Shown here: positions 33,332 through 43,011 of the stretch, piece by piece
Layout of the letters: each line of letters starts with the position of its first letter
Position numbering within the stretch: position 1 is the stretch's first letter
DNA from: Paenibacillus senegalimassiliensis
Lineage (GTDB): Bacteria; Bacillota; Bacilli; Paenibacillales; Paenibacillaceae
Assembly (NCBI RefSeq): GCF_001486585.1
Contig: NZ_LN909044.1
Coordinates: forward strand, 811,488 to 875,487
Direction of reading: 5' to 3'
Length of the DNA stretch: 64,000 nt
Made by a program: the position numbers and the translations under genes
Notes under the pieces: generated by a model
Database searches by the model: none
The model's input: only the letters and a program-made list of their open reading frames with translations
What the model was told of the DNA's origin: nothing

Positions 33332-35902
33332 CTAACTTGGGTTTTGCACCGGAATATGTGGACGAATCTTACTTTTGACTTCGTCATATATTTGAATATC
33401 TACTCCATCAGCAACCTCTAAAGATACCACTAAACTGTATGGAACTTCTAAAACTAACCCACCAGCATCTTGTCTACAGTTCACCTTTATTTCCAAGTCG
33501 CTACCATCAATAAATGGTGCTGCCTGATCACCAACAAGAATCTCATGCTGAATAGTCCCTCTCTTAACAGACGTTGCATCAGCTTCAAACCTGTCAACAT
33601 TCAGTTGTGTTCTTGGTGGATCGAACCACAAATGTGCTTGTCTATACTTTTGAGAATTTGCATTTATAGGTGACATCCATCCCAAAGTTATAGTCAATCT
33701 TCTCCAAACCTTTTTACTTTCCAATGATGGTGGAAGAGGTATAGTATAAATATGTGCCTCATCCTTCTTCAAATGATTACAACCAAATAAAGTAACCCTC
33801 TGAGCGGTACACTCCATAACCCTTGCAACATCAACAGATCCATACCCGATTAACCTTGGAATAACTCTGTCTTTAATCCTACTACTCTCCGTCCCTAGAA
33901 TTCGCTCAAGTGTCTGATACATACTCCCCCAACTAGCCCCATGTACTAATAAGGATTTCATTAATACTGCCACCAATCCATCAGAGACCAGTTCGTTACT
34001 GACCTGAGCATTTGTTAAAGTAGAAATCATGTTGTAGATTTGTGCTGAAGTTCTAGTGGCAAGGGCAGTCGCATTACTTGTTCCACGCATATATATCGTA
34101 GATGAAAGGTCACCTTGTTTACCTGGATGAGCAACTTTATGTCCGGGGGCGAGCGTTGAAGTATTAGGAACATAGTGACTTTCGCCCCTTATATCCTCCA
34201 TATACAGTTGTCTTCCGCCGTCCATAACTATTTCTGGTTTGACTGACCTGCGATGCCCTAGTCCCACCCTACTAGCCGGACTTAAAATAGGACGGGAGAC
34301 AAGTAAATCTTTTCTATTACCCATATAGGTAATTGAAGACGCGTCATCGTGAATAGCTCCAACTGTAATACAATTTATGGATTCTGATGGAGTCAAAATT
34401 CGCCGCTCATGAGAGTTTCTAAAAATTGATTTCACTACATGATCTGATAACTGATGAGGCTTTAACTTGGATAATTCCTCATTAGTTACATCAATGGTGA
34501 TTCCGTCCACAAAATTTCCTGCACTAACAACAAATAAAACTTTGTATTTATAGGAAAGCCAGTCCAACAATTTTGCCCATGGACTCACTGCAAAATCAAA
34601 AGGTCTCGCTCCATCACCTATAGATAAATTAATAATCTTGACGGTCGGTGCAACCGGAGCCTGACCACCGGTAGGCTCAAATAATCTTCTTACTGCTCTG
34701 TGGATTAAATCAACAGGTAATTCATCTAATGGGACACACTCGACTCTTGTGTCCCTCCAGTCCCTACTATCCGGTGCCATTATAGGACGAACATACAAAG
34801 GATATGAAAGAGGCTCACCGCCTCTGTCTAACTCTCCATGAAGTATTAATGATGCCATTGCCGTTCCATGCACCCGCTCATGAGTGCGATATTGGCTCGT
34901 AAAATTGTCAGGATCATCAATTATTAATCTACCACGTAATAGACTATGATTCTCTAATGGTAGCCCATCAAACAAGGCGATAATTGGCTGCTCATTAACT
35001 GAGTCCGTCCTATCCTCTAGTGGCTCAGAAGAAATTTCCCCATCAGGAATAGTCATCATTGCTTGTCCTACAGGTCGAAAAAACATAACATAATCGGAAC
35101 GGATAAACTGTACTTCCGTACTTTCACTGAGATCACTAAATAAATCAATAGGTGTTTCAGCTAGTATTGCATGATATGCAATTTCGGGAATCTCCGACTC
35201 TGTAATTAGATTACCCCCAACATCATTAATGAGTGATTTAATACTTTGGGAGGCCTCTTTTCTCTTCTCTGCACTTGACCTATACCAAAGTTCAATCTCA
35301 AACTTAATGGTCTCCTGGGCCGCAGACACACGTTCCTCCCAATCTTCTAGAAAACCTGTATCTTGGAAACGGTCGCTTATACTCCATGGACGAATTTCTT
35401 TTAACTGTTTAAATAAATCTCGCCACTTTGTTTTACCACGTGGGAAGGTATCTTGCTTCTGATACATCCCCCACAGAGACCGAAGCTCCTTCATTGCCTG
35501 TTGGTCAGACATAACTAAAAAAAGACGACCGCCTAATGTTTTATCCATCAAATTTCCATCATCATCTTGAAAAAAGAAATCATCATCTGGAGCAATATCT
35601 GTTTCCCATTCAGATAGCCACTCAAGCCCATCAATTTTTTGAACTGCTTTTATGAAGTCCTCTATAGTATTAACTGTTTCTAAAACTAATGCTTGTTCAG
35701 GTAAAGCACCCGCAATATTTTTTTGTATCGTTGCTCTCTTTTTATCAAAAGCTTGCTCCACCCTTAGAAATCTAGGTTCCAATCTTTCTTTTTGTCTTTC
35801 TATTGTTGGAACATGTCTTTGAGGTGGCCTAAACTTATTGCTTCTTTTTTCTCTTTCTGCTTTACTTACACGAGGTAATATTAATAGCGGTCGCTCAACC
35901 AT
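33332..35902 (-). CDS. Subtilisin-like serine protease (IetS-like)
   Basis: An 856-residue intracellular S8 peptidase without signal peptide. The catalytic triad is visible: Asp in PIIALFDGLP (about 310), His in RVHGTAMASL (about 345) and Ser in MRGTSNATALAT (about 625). About 300 residues precede the protease domain and about 200 beta-rich residues follow it. Adjacent AAA+ gene and this architecture match the IetAS pair, first described as a plasmid exclusion/toxin-antitoxin pair and later listed among anti-phage systems. The two genes are 6 bases apart. Confidence 0.82.
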   Translation of the reverse strand: MVERPLLILPRVSKAEREKRSNKFRPPQRHVPTIERQKERLEPRFLRVEQAFDKKRATIQKNIAGALPEQALVLETVNTIEDFIKAVQKIDGLEWLSEWETDIAPDDDFFFQDDDGNLMDKTLGGRLFLVMSDQQAMKELRSLWGMYQKQDTFPRGKTKWRDLFKQLKEIRPWSISDRFQDTGFLEDWEERVSAAQETIKFEIELWYRSSAEKRKEASQSIKSLINDVGGNLITESEIPEIAYHAILAETPIDLFSDLSESTEVQFIRSDYVMFFRPVGQAMMTIPDGEISSEPLEDRTDSVNEQPIIALFDGLPLENHSLLRGRLIIDDPDNFTSQYRTHERVHGTAMASLILHGELDRGGEPLSYPLYVRPIMAPDSRDWRDTRVECVPLDELPVDLIHRAVRRLFEPTGGQAPVAPTVKIINLSIGDGARPFDFAVSPWAKLLDWLSYKYKVLFVVSAGNFVDGITIDVTNEELSKLKPHQLSDHVVKSIFRNSHERRILTPSESINCITVGAIHDDASSITYMGNRKDLLVSRPILSPASRVGLGHRRSVKPEIVMDGGRQLYMEDIRGESHYVPNTSTLAPGHKVAHPGKQGDLSSTIYMRGTSNATALATRTSAQIYNMISTLTNAQVSNELVSDGLVAVLMKSLLVHGASWGSMYQTLERILGTESSRIKDRVIPRLIGYGSVDVARVMECTAQRVTLFGCNHLKKDEAHIYTIPLPPSLESKKVWRRLTITLGWMSPINANSQKYRQAHLWFDPPRTQLNVDRFEADATSVKRGTIQHEILVGDQAAPFIDGSDLEIKVNCRQDAGGLVLEVPYSLVVSLEVADGVDIQIYDEVKSKIRPHIPVQNPS

Positions 35903-35908
35903 TTTTCA

Positions 35909-36892
35909 TCACTCCGACTCATCTGACATTAACGTATATTTTGCTTCCCATTGTTTTAGTCGATCTCGGATGATAGTTTTCAAATCAGAAGCAGGCAATG
36001 ATAATACATAGCGTCTTTGAACATCTAGACCAAACTCCTCGATCTCAGCAAAACTTAGTCCTAATAGTTTATCACTCAATGTTTTAGGCGAATGACCAAG
36101 TGGATACTCAAATCTCTTTTGAAATCTCTTAAACCATTCTTCAATCTGCATCTTTTCAGGTTTACTTAGTAGGAGTCTTAGTTGGAATCTCCTCCATACT
36201 GCCCGGTCAAGTAATTCAGGATGATTTGTTGCTACAATTATAACTACATGACTGGGTAAATCATCTAGCTGCAACAATAAGGAACTAACAACACGTTTAA
36301 TCTCACCTGTCTCATGCTGGTCTCCTCTTTCTTTACCGATCGCATCAAATTCGTCAAAAAACAACACGCATCTTCTTGATCGAATGAATTCAAACATTTT
36401 GTTTAATCTTGATGCTGTCTCACCCAAATAACTTCCGATAATTCCCTCATACCTAATGATGTATAAAGGGACCATTAACGATGTTGCTATTGCTTCAGCA
36501 AGTGAAGTTTTACCGTTTCCTGGGGGGCCAGTTAATAAAATTCGATTTCGTGGCTCAAGGTTATATGAACGCAATAACTCCCCTCTATACTGTTCCTCAA
36601 GTAACTCCTCACAAGCGTTAAGGACATCATGTGATATTATCAGATCACTAAGATGCTTATTTGGGGAAATCTCGTGGACAAAATTCCTTATCCCATCAGT
36701 CGTATTTGTCAATGAGGCATTTTGCTTGGGTGAAGTGATCGCCCTTAAACTCTCAGCTAACCTATCTGCTAAAATATGATGCTGCTTGCCTCTTTCCTCA
36801 GCGATGATGGCCTCAACAGTTCTTTGGAATAGCTTTGTATCTCCCGTACTACCTGCAGTAACTAAGTTTAATAGCAAATCAGCCCTTGCCAT
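35909..36892 (-). CDS. AAA+ ATPase (IetA-like)
   Basis: A 327-residue AAA+ protein of the FtsH/katanin-like type. GPPGNGKTSLAEAIA is Walker A near residue 120, RRCVLFFDEFDAIGKERGD Walker B near 175, VIIVATNHPELLDRAVWRRF sensor 1 and the arginine finger. The N-terminal 90 residues are helical. It probably controls or loads substrate for the downstream protease, as inferred for IetA with IetS. No clear ribosome site is seen, but ATG at 36892 gives the natural length. Confidence 0.82.
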   Translation of the reverse strand: MARADLLLNLVTAGSTGDTKLFQRTVEAIIAEERGKQHHILADRLAESLRAITSPKQNASLTNTTDGIRNFVHEISPNKHLSDLIISHDVLNACEELLEEQYRGELLRSYNLEPRNRILLTGPPGNGKTSLAEAIATSLMVPLYIIRYEGIIGSYLGETASRLNKMFEFIRSRRCVLFFDEFDAIGKERGDQHETGEIKRVVSSLLLQLDDLPSHVVIIVATNHPELLDRAVWRRFQLRLLLSKPEKMQIEEWFKRFQKRFEYPLGHSPKTLSDKLLGLSFAEIEEFGLDVQRRYVLSLPASDLKTIIRDRLKQWEAKYTLMSDESE

Positions 36893-37576
36893 TATCTACA
36901 CATCCCTTCATTGAATCCATTACATATTGTGGGATGGAGAATGCCAACTCATACTAAAGAGCCTATTCTTTTCACTGGTTACATCCCTCCTATCATTTTA
37001 GATTAAACGACTCCAAAGTTACAGATTCCATTAGCACTCATTACTAAAATTAAAAACTACTCATACCACTCTTGGGCTAAAACACGAACGACAAACATTG
37101 GTTTGGTACATAAATTTTAAAGAAGGGGTCGTTATTTGTCAGGAATATTGTACCATGTTAGTTATATAAAACCCACTAGAAATAGGTCTAGAAGACCACG
37201 TCATTTCAGAAAATTAAGATTGAACGTAAACACTGCATTAATCAATTAGAAATGTTTCAATCCACTTCCATTAGATTAAAAGTACTTGAATCAATTAGGC
37301 ATTTTGCTGTGATTCGCTCAGTTGAGTGCAGCCAACTATGTTCATTGATTCAGTAGAATGAGGCTTATTATTATTGGGCGTTCATTGTATAACCAGCTCT
37401 AACTTTCCGTAGACACCTATACAAAGTTCCTTTTTTTCTATGATTTTAGCCTTTTTACGAGGTAAATCAGTTGTCGCTAGTCATTCCCTATTCTATGTAT
37501 TCCACAAAGCACGATTTTGTAACATGCAAATGAGATATTGTACTCGGGATACCCAACCTCGCGGCGATAGACTATA
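36893..37576. other. AT-rich gap without a recognised gene
   Basis: About 700 bases with no plausible coding frame, no strong hairpin and no repeat of the cassette ends. It must contain the promoter of the AAA+/subtilase operon, but no convincing -35/-10 pair stands out. Confidence 0.5.
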
Positions 37577-37586
37577 AACAGCAAAC

Positions 37587-37616
37587 AGCGGAAAGGACAA
37601 CTGCTTCCTCTCCGCT
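37587..37616 (-). terminator. Hairpin downstream of the ankyrin lipoprotein gene
   Basis: AGCGGA-a-AGGA pairs with TCCT-c-TCCGCT around an 8-base loop, 20 bases beyond the stop. A broken T tract (TGTTTGCTGTTTAT) follows on the minus strand. Confidence 0.6.
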
Positions 37617-37636
37617 ATTTATGTTGTTCATCCTCA

Positions 37637-38284
37637 TCAACGTATCCGCACCCTCACGCCGTCCTCCGTCTTGTAGTCCTCTGGATGCGTTTCATACCTT
37701 GGCCTGTTGTCGATGGTAGCTCCGGCCTCTTCAAGCAGTTTCAGCATATCTGCATTATAGGTCGTCCTCGCCAGCGGCAGTCCCTTATTCGGATCAGCAC
37801 CATGATCCAGCAGCATACGTACAATAGCAATCTGATCGAACATGACCGCCGATTGCAGACCACTGTCTACATCCGCTCCATATTGAGCGAGTAACTCCAC
37901 AACCTCCAGATTGCCCTTCTCTATGGCATCGTGCATAGCCGGAAAGTCTTCTGATGGATCAGCCCCCGCTTCCAGCAATATCTTCACCATCGGCACCGGG
38001 TCTTCATTGAAGTTGACCGCCAACGACAAGTTGCCTACAGAAATCGCATCCGCACCAGTTCCATAATCAGCCGCGATGTTGGGTGAAGCTCCCTCATCCA
38101 GCAATCGTTGTACCGCAATCAGATTGCCCTCTCTGATTGCGGTGTTTAACTCCGTGAACATGCCATCCGTTCTTGCTTGCTCAGACTGCTGAGAAGTCAG
38201 CACACGCTCTATAATGGAGCATCCTGTCAGAGCCATCAGGCAAAGCAACAGGAGTCCAATTGCATATATCCTCCGCATCTTCAT
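37637..38284 (-). CDS. Ankyrin-repeat lipoprotein
   Basis: A 215-residue predicted lipoprotein. The signal peptide ends at a lipobox LTGC (Cys about 22). About four ankyrin-type repeats follow (IREGNLIAVQRLLDEGASPN; MVKILLEAGADPS; GNLEVVELLAQYGADVD; AIVRMLLDHGADPN). It should be displayed on the outer face of the membrane and bind protein. The reason for carriage on the element is unknown. High G+C compared with the defence genes around it. Confidence 0.85.
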   Translation of the reverse strand: MKMRRIYAIGLLLLCLMALTGCSIIERVLTSQQSEQARTDGMFTELNTAIREGNLIAVQRLLDEGASPNIAADYGTGADAISVGNLSLAVNFNEDPVPMVKILLEAGADPSEDFPAMHDAIEKGNLEVVELLAQYGADVDSGLQSAVMFDQIAIVRMLLDHGADPNKGLPLARTTYNADMLKLLEEAGATIDNRPRYETHPEDYKTEDGVRVRIR

Positions 38285-38334
38285 TTCACCTCCAGATCAA
38301 CTCCGGTTATCCGCAGAGTCATTTCATTTCTGAT

Positions 38335-38526
38335 TCAATAGCCGCCACGAAGACGGTCTTCCATATGCGTTGCCTGATTCAGCAACAGGAATGCAACAAC
38401 GAACAAAGCTATGCCGATCCAGATGTGTTTACGTTTCTTCTTCGCTATTGCGGTGATTGTATAGGCAATGCTGGTAATCTGTATAATGGCTCCGACGATC
38501 TTCAGCATCAATGCAGTTGTTTCCAT
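38335..38526 (-). CDS. Small membrane protein
   Basis: 63 residues with two hydrophobic helices (ALMLKIVGAIIQITSIAYTITAI and IWIGIALFVVAFLLL) joined by a basic turn KKKRK. AAAGGA lies before the ATG on the minus strand. No family recognised. It lies between the lipoprotein and SLH genes, same direction. Confidence 0.6.
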   Translation of the reverse strand: METTALMLKIVGAIIQITSIAYTITAIAKKKRKHIWIGIALFVVAFLLLNQATHMEDRLRGGY

Positions 38527-38648
38527 ATGTTTATCCAGTCCTTTCTCCTTGTGCTGTTGTAATGAAATCTATCCTGCTCCCCATTGCCGTACCGTTCTTA
38601 ATGAAGAGAGCGAAGCCGATCAACTGCTTCGACTCCGCCCTCGGATAA

Positions 38649-40370
38649 TTACAGATTGATTCTGCGGATGGACTTGCTGTTGTCATCATAGAAGATGACA
38701 TTGCCGTTGTTATCGAAGCCCATCTGCTTCATTTGTCGAATCTGCATTCCATCCTTGTAGATCAAGTCATTTTCGTTGATGAAGATAGTCATGCTTCCGG
38801 CTTCACCCATTTCGTAGACAGTTCCTGCGATACTCATATACAGTTTCCCGTTGTATGCAGTTGCACTATCTAATCGGGTATTCTCATATTCAGCAACCTT
38901 ATCTACCTTCACAGGAAACAGTTGCAGACTGTACATTTTGCTTCGACCAAACACATATAGATTGTCTGCTGTTGCGTGAGCGGCGGCGACAGGAGCATAG
39001 CCATAGTAATCGGACAAATCCAAAGCGGCATAGCTTGTACTGCTGGCGATTCGCTCCACTTGAGATTGATTCAGTTTACCTTCATAGACATGGGACTCAT
39101 GACTGCCAGTAACGCCATACAGGATGCCCTCCGCATCAGGAAAAGCAATAAAATCCACGAATCGAGCTTCTTCATGGTAAAAGTCATAGGCCGCTACGCT
39201 GACTCCCCCTGTGATGTCGTAGACGATTGTTCTGGCAGATACCTTCGCCGCAAGATATAGCCTGTTGCTGGCCGCATTGTAAGCCAGTTTCAGCGGCGTG
39301 AGATTTTTGTAGTCGTAGTGCTTCGCATTTCCATCCGCATCCTTGTAATCCCAATTGAAGTCCTGACTGATCGTCTTGAATGTCTCTACAGTGCCGTTAG
39401 AGCTATTGAATTTGCGTATCTTCATCTTTTGACTGTCGAGGAAGTAGACATTGTTATTCTTGTCCGCGACCATGCTGTCAACTTGATTGATCTTCGCTGT
39501 CCGCACAGGACCATCCACATCACCAGCACCTGATCCGCCAACCAGTGTTTCCACCGTAAACTTTGCGGATGGTGTGGATGCAGACGGTTGATCTACAGGT
39601 GTGGTTGGTGTAGATGTATCCGACGTAGATGGAGTTGGTGTTGGACTCGTCGTAGTCTGTCCACCGCCAATCTCTTTGTTGTCATTGCCATACTGATAGG
39701 CACGCCAAAGCATAACCGTTGCTTCTGCACGGGTGATTGTTGCCTGCGGACGGAATGTCTCGTCCTGAAAGCCAGATACAAGGCCATTCTCTACTGACAA
39801 TGCAACATAACTCTTTGCGGATTCAGATATGCCAGCGTAGTCTTTGAACATTGCCTCAATGGTGCTTTGATCGGGCAGACGGTTGGCGTCATAGCCTTTG
39901 AGCTTGACGAGAGCGACAGCCACATCTTCACGGGTTGCTGGTGCAGATGGGTTGAAGATGTACTTACCGTCTGCGGTACGATAGCCAGTCATGTAGTCCT
40001 TCACAGATTCCACGAATGGCGAAGCCCAGTTTGTTGACTCGATGTCAGAGAAGGAAGAATAATTCACCTTCTTGGGTGTAATGCCAGAGGCAGTAATCAT
40101 GATCTTGGCGAACTCAGCCCGGGTAATGGTGTTATTCGGCCTGAACTTGCCGTCGGGATAACCGCTGATGACTTTGCGGTTTACCATCTCGGCTATGTAG
40201 CTATTGGCCCAATGGGTGGATGGAAGATCGGTGAAGCTGACGGTTGATTGCGTTACTTCTGCGTTCTGCCATTCTTCGCCGTAGGTTGGCAGTGCGGCGG
40301 ATGCAGTGCTTAAACTATTAGAAACTATAGCAGCACCCACCAGTGTACTCATGAGCATTTTTCTAATCAT
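38649..40370 (-). CDS. SLH-domain surface protein with beta-propeller-like region
   Basis: 573 residues. Signal peptide with an ASA-A-type cleavage site near 27. Three S-layer homology domains follow (for example YIAEMVNRKVISGYPDGKFRPNNTITRAEFAK, then two more to about 230), which attach proteins to pyruvylated wall polymer. A Thr/Pro/Ser-rich linker leads to repeats of the pattern VDSMVADKNNNVYFLDS, like an NHL or other beta-propeller. It is a typical Paenibacillus surface protein; its presence inside the mobile element is unusual. Confidence 0.85.
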   Translation of the reverse strand: MIRKMLMSTLVGAAIVSNSLSTASAALPTYGEEWQNAEVTQSTVSFTDLPSTHWANSYIAEMVNRKVISGYPDGKFRPNNTITRAEFAKIMITASGITPKKVNYSSFSDIESTNWASPFVESVKDYMTGYRTADGKYIFNPSAPATREDVAVALVKLKGYDANRLPDQSTIEAMFKDYAGISESAKSYVALSVENGLVSGFQDETFRPQATITRAEATVMLWRAYQYGNDNKEIGGGQTTTSPTPTPSTSDTSTPTTPVDQPSASTPSAKFTVETLVGGSGAGDVDGPVRTAKINQVDSMVADKNNNVYFLDSQKMKIRKFNSSNGTVETFKTISQDFNWDYKDADGNAKHYDYKNLTPLKLAYNAASNRLYLAAKVSARTIVYDITGGVSVAAYDFYHEEARFVDFIAFPDAEGILYGVTGSHESHVYEGKLNQSQVERIASSTSYAALDLSDYYGYAPVAAAHATADNLYVFGRSKMYSLQLFPVKVDKVAEYENTRLDSATAYNGKLYMSIAGTVYEMGEAGSMTIFINENDLIYKDGMQIRQMKQMGFDNNGNVIFYDDNSKSIRRINL

Positions 40371-40571
40371 CTGTTGTGACCTCCAATTTGAACATACTTA
40401 GATGAACTGGTATAAGCTCGGTTAACTCCTCAGTCATGGGTTTATCCACTAACAGAGCTTAATGCGACCATTTTACTATAACTAACAGCGTAATTTCTAT
40501 ATATTTTTAAACCATATAGGTATGTCTCTATTCAATTTCCGTCTCTAGTCTTGAATTAGGAGGCTGATGAG

Positions 40572-40931
40572 ATGGATAGTTTGCTTCGCCTTGTTGGTGA
40601 ACAATTAAGGTTAATCCGCAAGGCAAGAGGATTAACACAGGAACAATTAGCCGAAAAGTGCGGATTAAGTTTTTCCTATATTTCCGACATTGAACGAGGA
40701 AGTAGGAATCTGACACTTGAATCGCTGGATAAGCTAATTACTGCATTGAACGTACTTCCAAGTGAAATGTTCAATTTTAAAGATGTCGAAAGCATCCATG
40801 CGGCTGATGATAAAAATATGATGATTGAGATTTTACGTTCATTATTGTCTGATCGACGGCCTGAAGAAGTGAGCTACATTGTTACCATGACACGCGAGTT
40901 CATTAAAACGGTGGATGGAGTGAAACAGTAA
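40572..40931 (+). CDS. XRE family HTH regulator (SinR-like)
   Basis: 119 residues. N-terminal HTH: VGEQLRLIRKARGLTQEQLAE ... SYISDIERGSRNLTLESLDKLITAL. The helical C-terminus ends near residue 115. GGAGG lies just before the ATG. It heads the plus-strand group leading to RadC and probably controls the mobility module of C3. It is closely similar in style to the regulators at 16960 and 30599. Confidence 0.85.
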   Translation: MDSLLRLVGEQLRLIRKARGLTQEQLAEKCGLSFSYISDIERGSRNLTLESLDKLITALNVLPSEMFNFKDVESIHAADDKNMMIEILRSLLSDRRPEEVSYIVTMTREFIKTVDGVKQ

Positions 40932-41257
40932 TTTTCGCTATTAGTCCAGAAAACTATACAAATTTCCCCGAGATACCACGCCTAAAATAACAAAGGGGCG
41001 GGCCTGCCGTTTCATGCCCTACCCCTCTCCATATGGACTGCTTCTGCTGTTGATACAGTAGTTGCAGTCCTTTTTTTGATTTCACATGTAATGCTGTTGC
41101 TGGCTTTAATCGCTGGAGATCACTTGAACGGATTATTGCCGCGAACAGCAACATATGCAAAGAAGCCTACTCAACGCTGAGTGGGCTATTTGTCGTTGCC
41201 TGACAGAGACAAAATCATCGGCTGTGAGACAACGCCGGACAAAGGAGATGTATACAG
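40932..41257. other. Non-coding gap with hairpins
   Basis: No credible gene. A GGGGCGGG/CCCTACCCC hairpin near 41000 and another hairpin (41164-41187) may end the XRE transcript; the rest shows nothing notable. Confidence 0.5.
41164..41190 (+). terminator. Terminator-like hairpin
   Basis: AGCCTACTCA-acgc-TGAGTGGGCT, ten positions with one mismatch, followed by ATTTGT. It may end the XRE transcript. Confidence 0.5.
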
Positions 41258-41476
41258 ATGGTTGTTAAGAAAGGGCTGTCTTCAGAGATGGAGGAGTTGT
41301 TGAGGCAACTGGTCATGAACGGAGGCATCCGCATGGCTGGAACGGTGTTGTATGTGTATTGCCGTCGAATGTACCAAGTGGACGAGGACACCGCCGCTCG
41401 TTGGATGACAGCATATTTTCGCCGTGAGTTTCCACAACAGCTACAACGGCATCAAGATCGCATCGTCAAGGTATGA
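41258..41476 (+). CDS. Small hypothetical protein
   Basis: 72 residues, soluble, with a cluster of aromatic and basic residues (YVYCRRMYQVDEDTAARWMTAYFRREF). AAAGGAG lies 10 bases before the ATG. No family recognised. It belongs to the run of small plus-strand genes between the XRE gene and radC that is typical of integrative elements. Confidence 0.6.
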   Translation: MVVKKGLSSEMEELLRQLVMNGGIRMAGTVLYVYCRRMYQVDEDTAARWMTAYFRREFPQQLQRHQDRIVKV

Positions 41477-41506
41477 CCCATTACATTTAGAGAGGAAGAT
41501 CGAATC

Positions 41507-41692
41507 ATGAGCTATCGGGCTTTTAAGAACAACAGTTCCAAGGAGTATTTAGGATTTTGTGAGCAGAAGGGCTTCATCTACAGTGTGCAGTTAAATGAAG
41601 GTAGACATGCTGTTGTTGCATTGCACAATGGGCAAGTAACCATGTTGATTCAATTCACTGCCCAGCCAAGTATTATGCGAATGGAGGTCTAA
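41507..41692 (+). CDS. Small hypothetical protein
   Basis: 61 residues, beta-rich (SVQLNEGRHAVVALHNGQVTMLIQF), maybe a small KOW- or Sm-like barrel, but this is not shown. GAGGAAG precedes the ATG. It lies 30 bases after the preceding small gene and is probably co-transcribed. Confidence 0.55.
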   Translation: MSYRAFKNNSSKEYLGFCEQKGFIYSVQLNEGRHAVVALHNGQVTMLIQFTAQPSIMRMEV

Positions 41693-41801
41693 TACAAGCG
41701 GTACTTTGGCAACTGATTGTACCTATGCTTAATCATTGTATATAGAAATCATGTGGATGGCCGCAGGCTATTTTTTATTGCCATGAAGGGAGGTGAACAA
41801 C

Positions 41802-41981
41802 ATGGAGAAGCTCAAGCACTTATTCACTCAGAAAGCCCGGCTACAGGCCCCAATGGAGATGATGGATACAAATACTCATTTCGATTCAGAGGAGGGCAGG
41901 AGGTACGCTCAGGTTCTTGTAAGGCTCGTCCTGATTAACATGCAAATTGAAGAAATAGAAAAAGAAGCCGCCCACAAATGA
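41802..41981 (+). CDS. Small helical hypothetical protein
   Basis: 59 residues, helical and charged (EKLKHLFTQKARLQAPMEMM ... VLINMQIEEIEKEAAHK). GGGAGGTG lies just before the ATG at 41802. An overlapping reading frame in another phase lacks a ribosome site and was discarded. Function unknown. Confidence 0.55.
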   Translation: MEKLKHLFTQKARLQAPMEMMDTNTHFDSEEGRRYAQVLVRLVLINMQIEEIEKEAAHK

Positions 41982-42036
41982 GGCGACTCAATAAAAATAC
42001 CTTGTAGTCATCATACAAACAATAATACATTCACGC

Positions 42037-42072
42037 AACAGGAGAAGTCGAATCTGGCTTCTCCTGTTTGCG
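42037..42072 (+). terminator. Hairpin before radC
   Basis: AACAGGAGAAG pairs with CTTCTCCTGTT around 10 bases and is followed by TGCGTTT. It lies between the small genes and radC and may attenuate or end the small-gene transcript. Confidence 0.5.
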
Positions 42073-42091
42073 TTTACAGGAGGAACTTTGA

Positions 42092-42709
42092 ATGAAATCT
42101 ATCAACGAACTATCTACAATCAAGTCACTGCTGGGTGATGCACTCGCTGAAAAGCCCGGCTCCTATATTGTTGACGAACTCTTTGATCGCTTTCCCACCG
42201 TACAGGAACTGATGAACGTTACTGAGTTTGAGTTGTTATCAATTAAAGGTATTGGCAAAATAAAGGCTCGCCAAATCACCGCCGCGTTGCAGTTGGCTCG
42301 TAGATTGAGCAGACCAGCCGACAGCAAACCACAAATCATTCGCAGTCCACAGGATGCGGTTGACCTGTTGATGCCGGAGATGCGGTATCTGCAACAGGAG
42401 CATTTCGTCGTACTGTTCCTGAATACTAAGAATCACCTGATCGGACAGCCAGAGACACTCTCCATTGGTTCGCTCAATGCCGCAATCGTCACGCCTCATA
42501 TGGTATTTCGTGCCGCTGTGAAGCGTTCTGCGGCTTCTGTACTGGTTTGTCATAATCACCCCAGCGGTGATCCCACTCCATCAACTGAGGATATCCAGCT
42601 AACCAAACGCTTGGTGGAGAGCGGAGGCATCTTAGCTTGTGATGTACTTGATCACCTTATAATCGGAGACGGAACATTCACCAGTTTGAAGGAACGTGGA
42701 GCCATGTAA
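42092..42709 (+). CDS. radC: RadC family JAB/MPN protein
   Basis: 205 residues. The N-terminal helix-hairpin-helix (FELLSIKGIGKIKARQI) is followed by the JAB/MPN+ metal site (VLVCHNHPSGDPTPSTEDI) with its HxH-x(n)-SxxD pattern. RadC-like proteins are frequent on plasmids, prophages and integrative elements and are thought to act in strand processing; the exact role is unsettled. AGGAGGAAC precedes the ATG. It lies next to the structured region at 42815. Confidence 0.88.
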   Translation: MKSINELSTIKSLLGDALAEKPGSYIVDELFDRFPTVQELMNVTEFELLSIKGIGKIKARQITAALQLARRLSRPADSKPQIIRSPQDAVDLLMPEMRYLQQEHFVVLFLNTKNHLIGQPETLSIGSLNAAIVTPHMVFRAAVKRSAASVLVCHNHPSGDPTPSTEDIQLTKRLVESGGILACDVLDHLIIGDGTFTSLKERGAM

Positions 42710-42814
42710 ATCTATATGTGCTAACTCATTGTACTACGCGATGTACAATGCAGTGATGGGGCCGTGAGCGGCCAGACATCATGCGTGCAATGCAACAGAC
42801 CACCCACTGCCCTG

Positions 42815-42962
42815 AGGGCCGAAGGAGGACGACTGCCCTCCTTCACCTCCCGTCACTCGCCGCGTGGCGTTCCTTGGCTAACGCCAAGGAAGTAGATTCA
42901 GTGTTGCTGTAGGAGACGCTTGTCAAGGCTAAAACAAGCTCGGCTTCGCCTCGGCCTTGACG
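42815..42962. other. Structured GC-rich non-coding region, candidate replication or transfer origin
   Basis: Three hairpins in a row: GAAGGAGG/CCTCCTTC (42821-42844), TTCCTTGGC-taac-GCCAAGGAA (42870-42891) and TCAAGGC ... GCCTTGA (42922-42960, with an inner stem). They lie between radC and rep, where single-strand initiation or double-strand origins of rolling-circle elements are often found. That role is inferred. Confidence 0.45.
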
Positions 42963-43011
42963 GCTTCCTATGGCTCTTTGCAAGTAATAATTGTACTGGA
43001 TCCACCATAGA

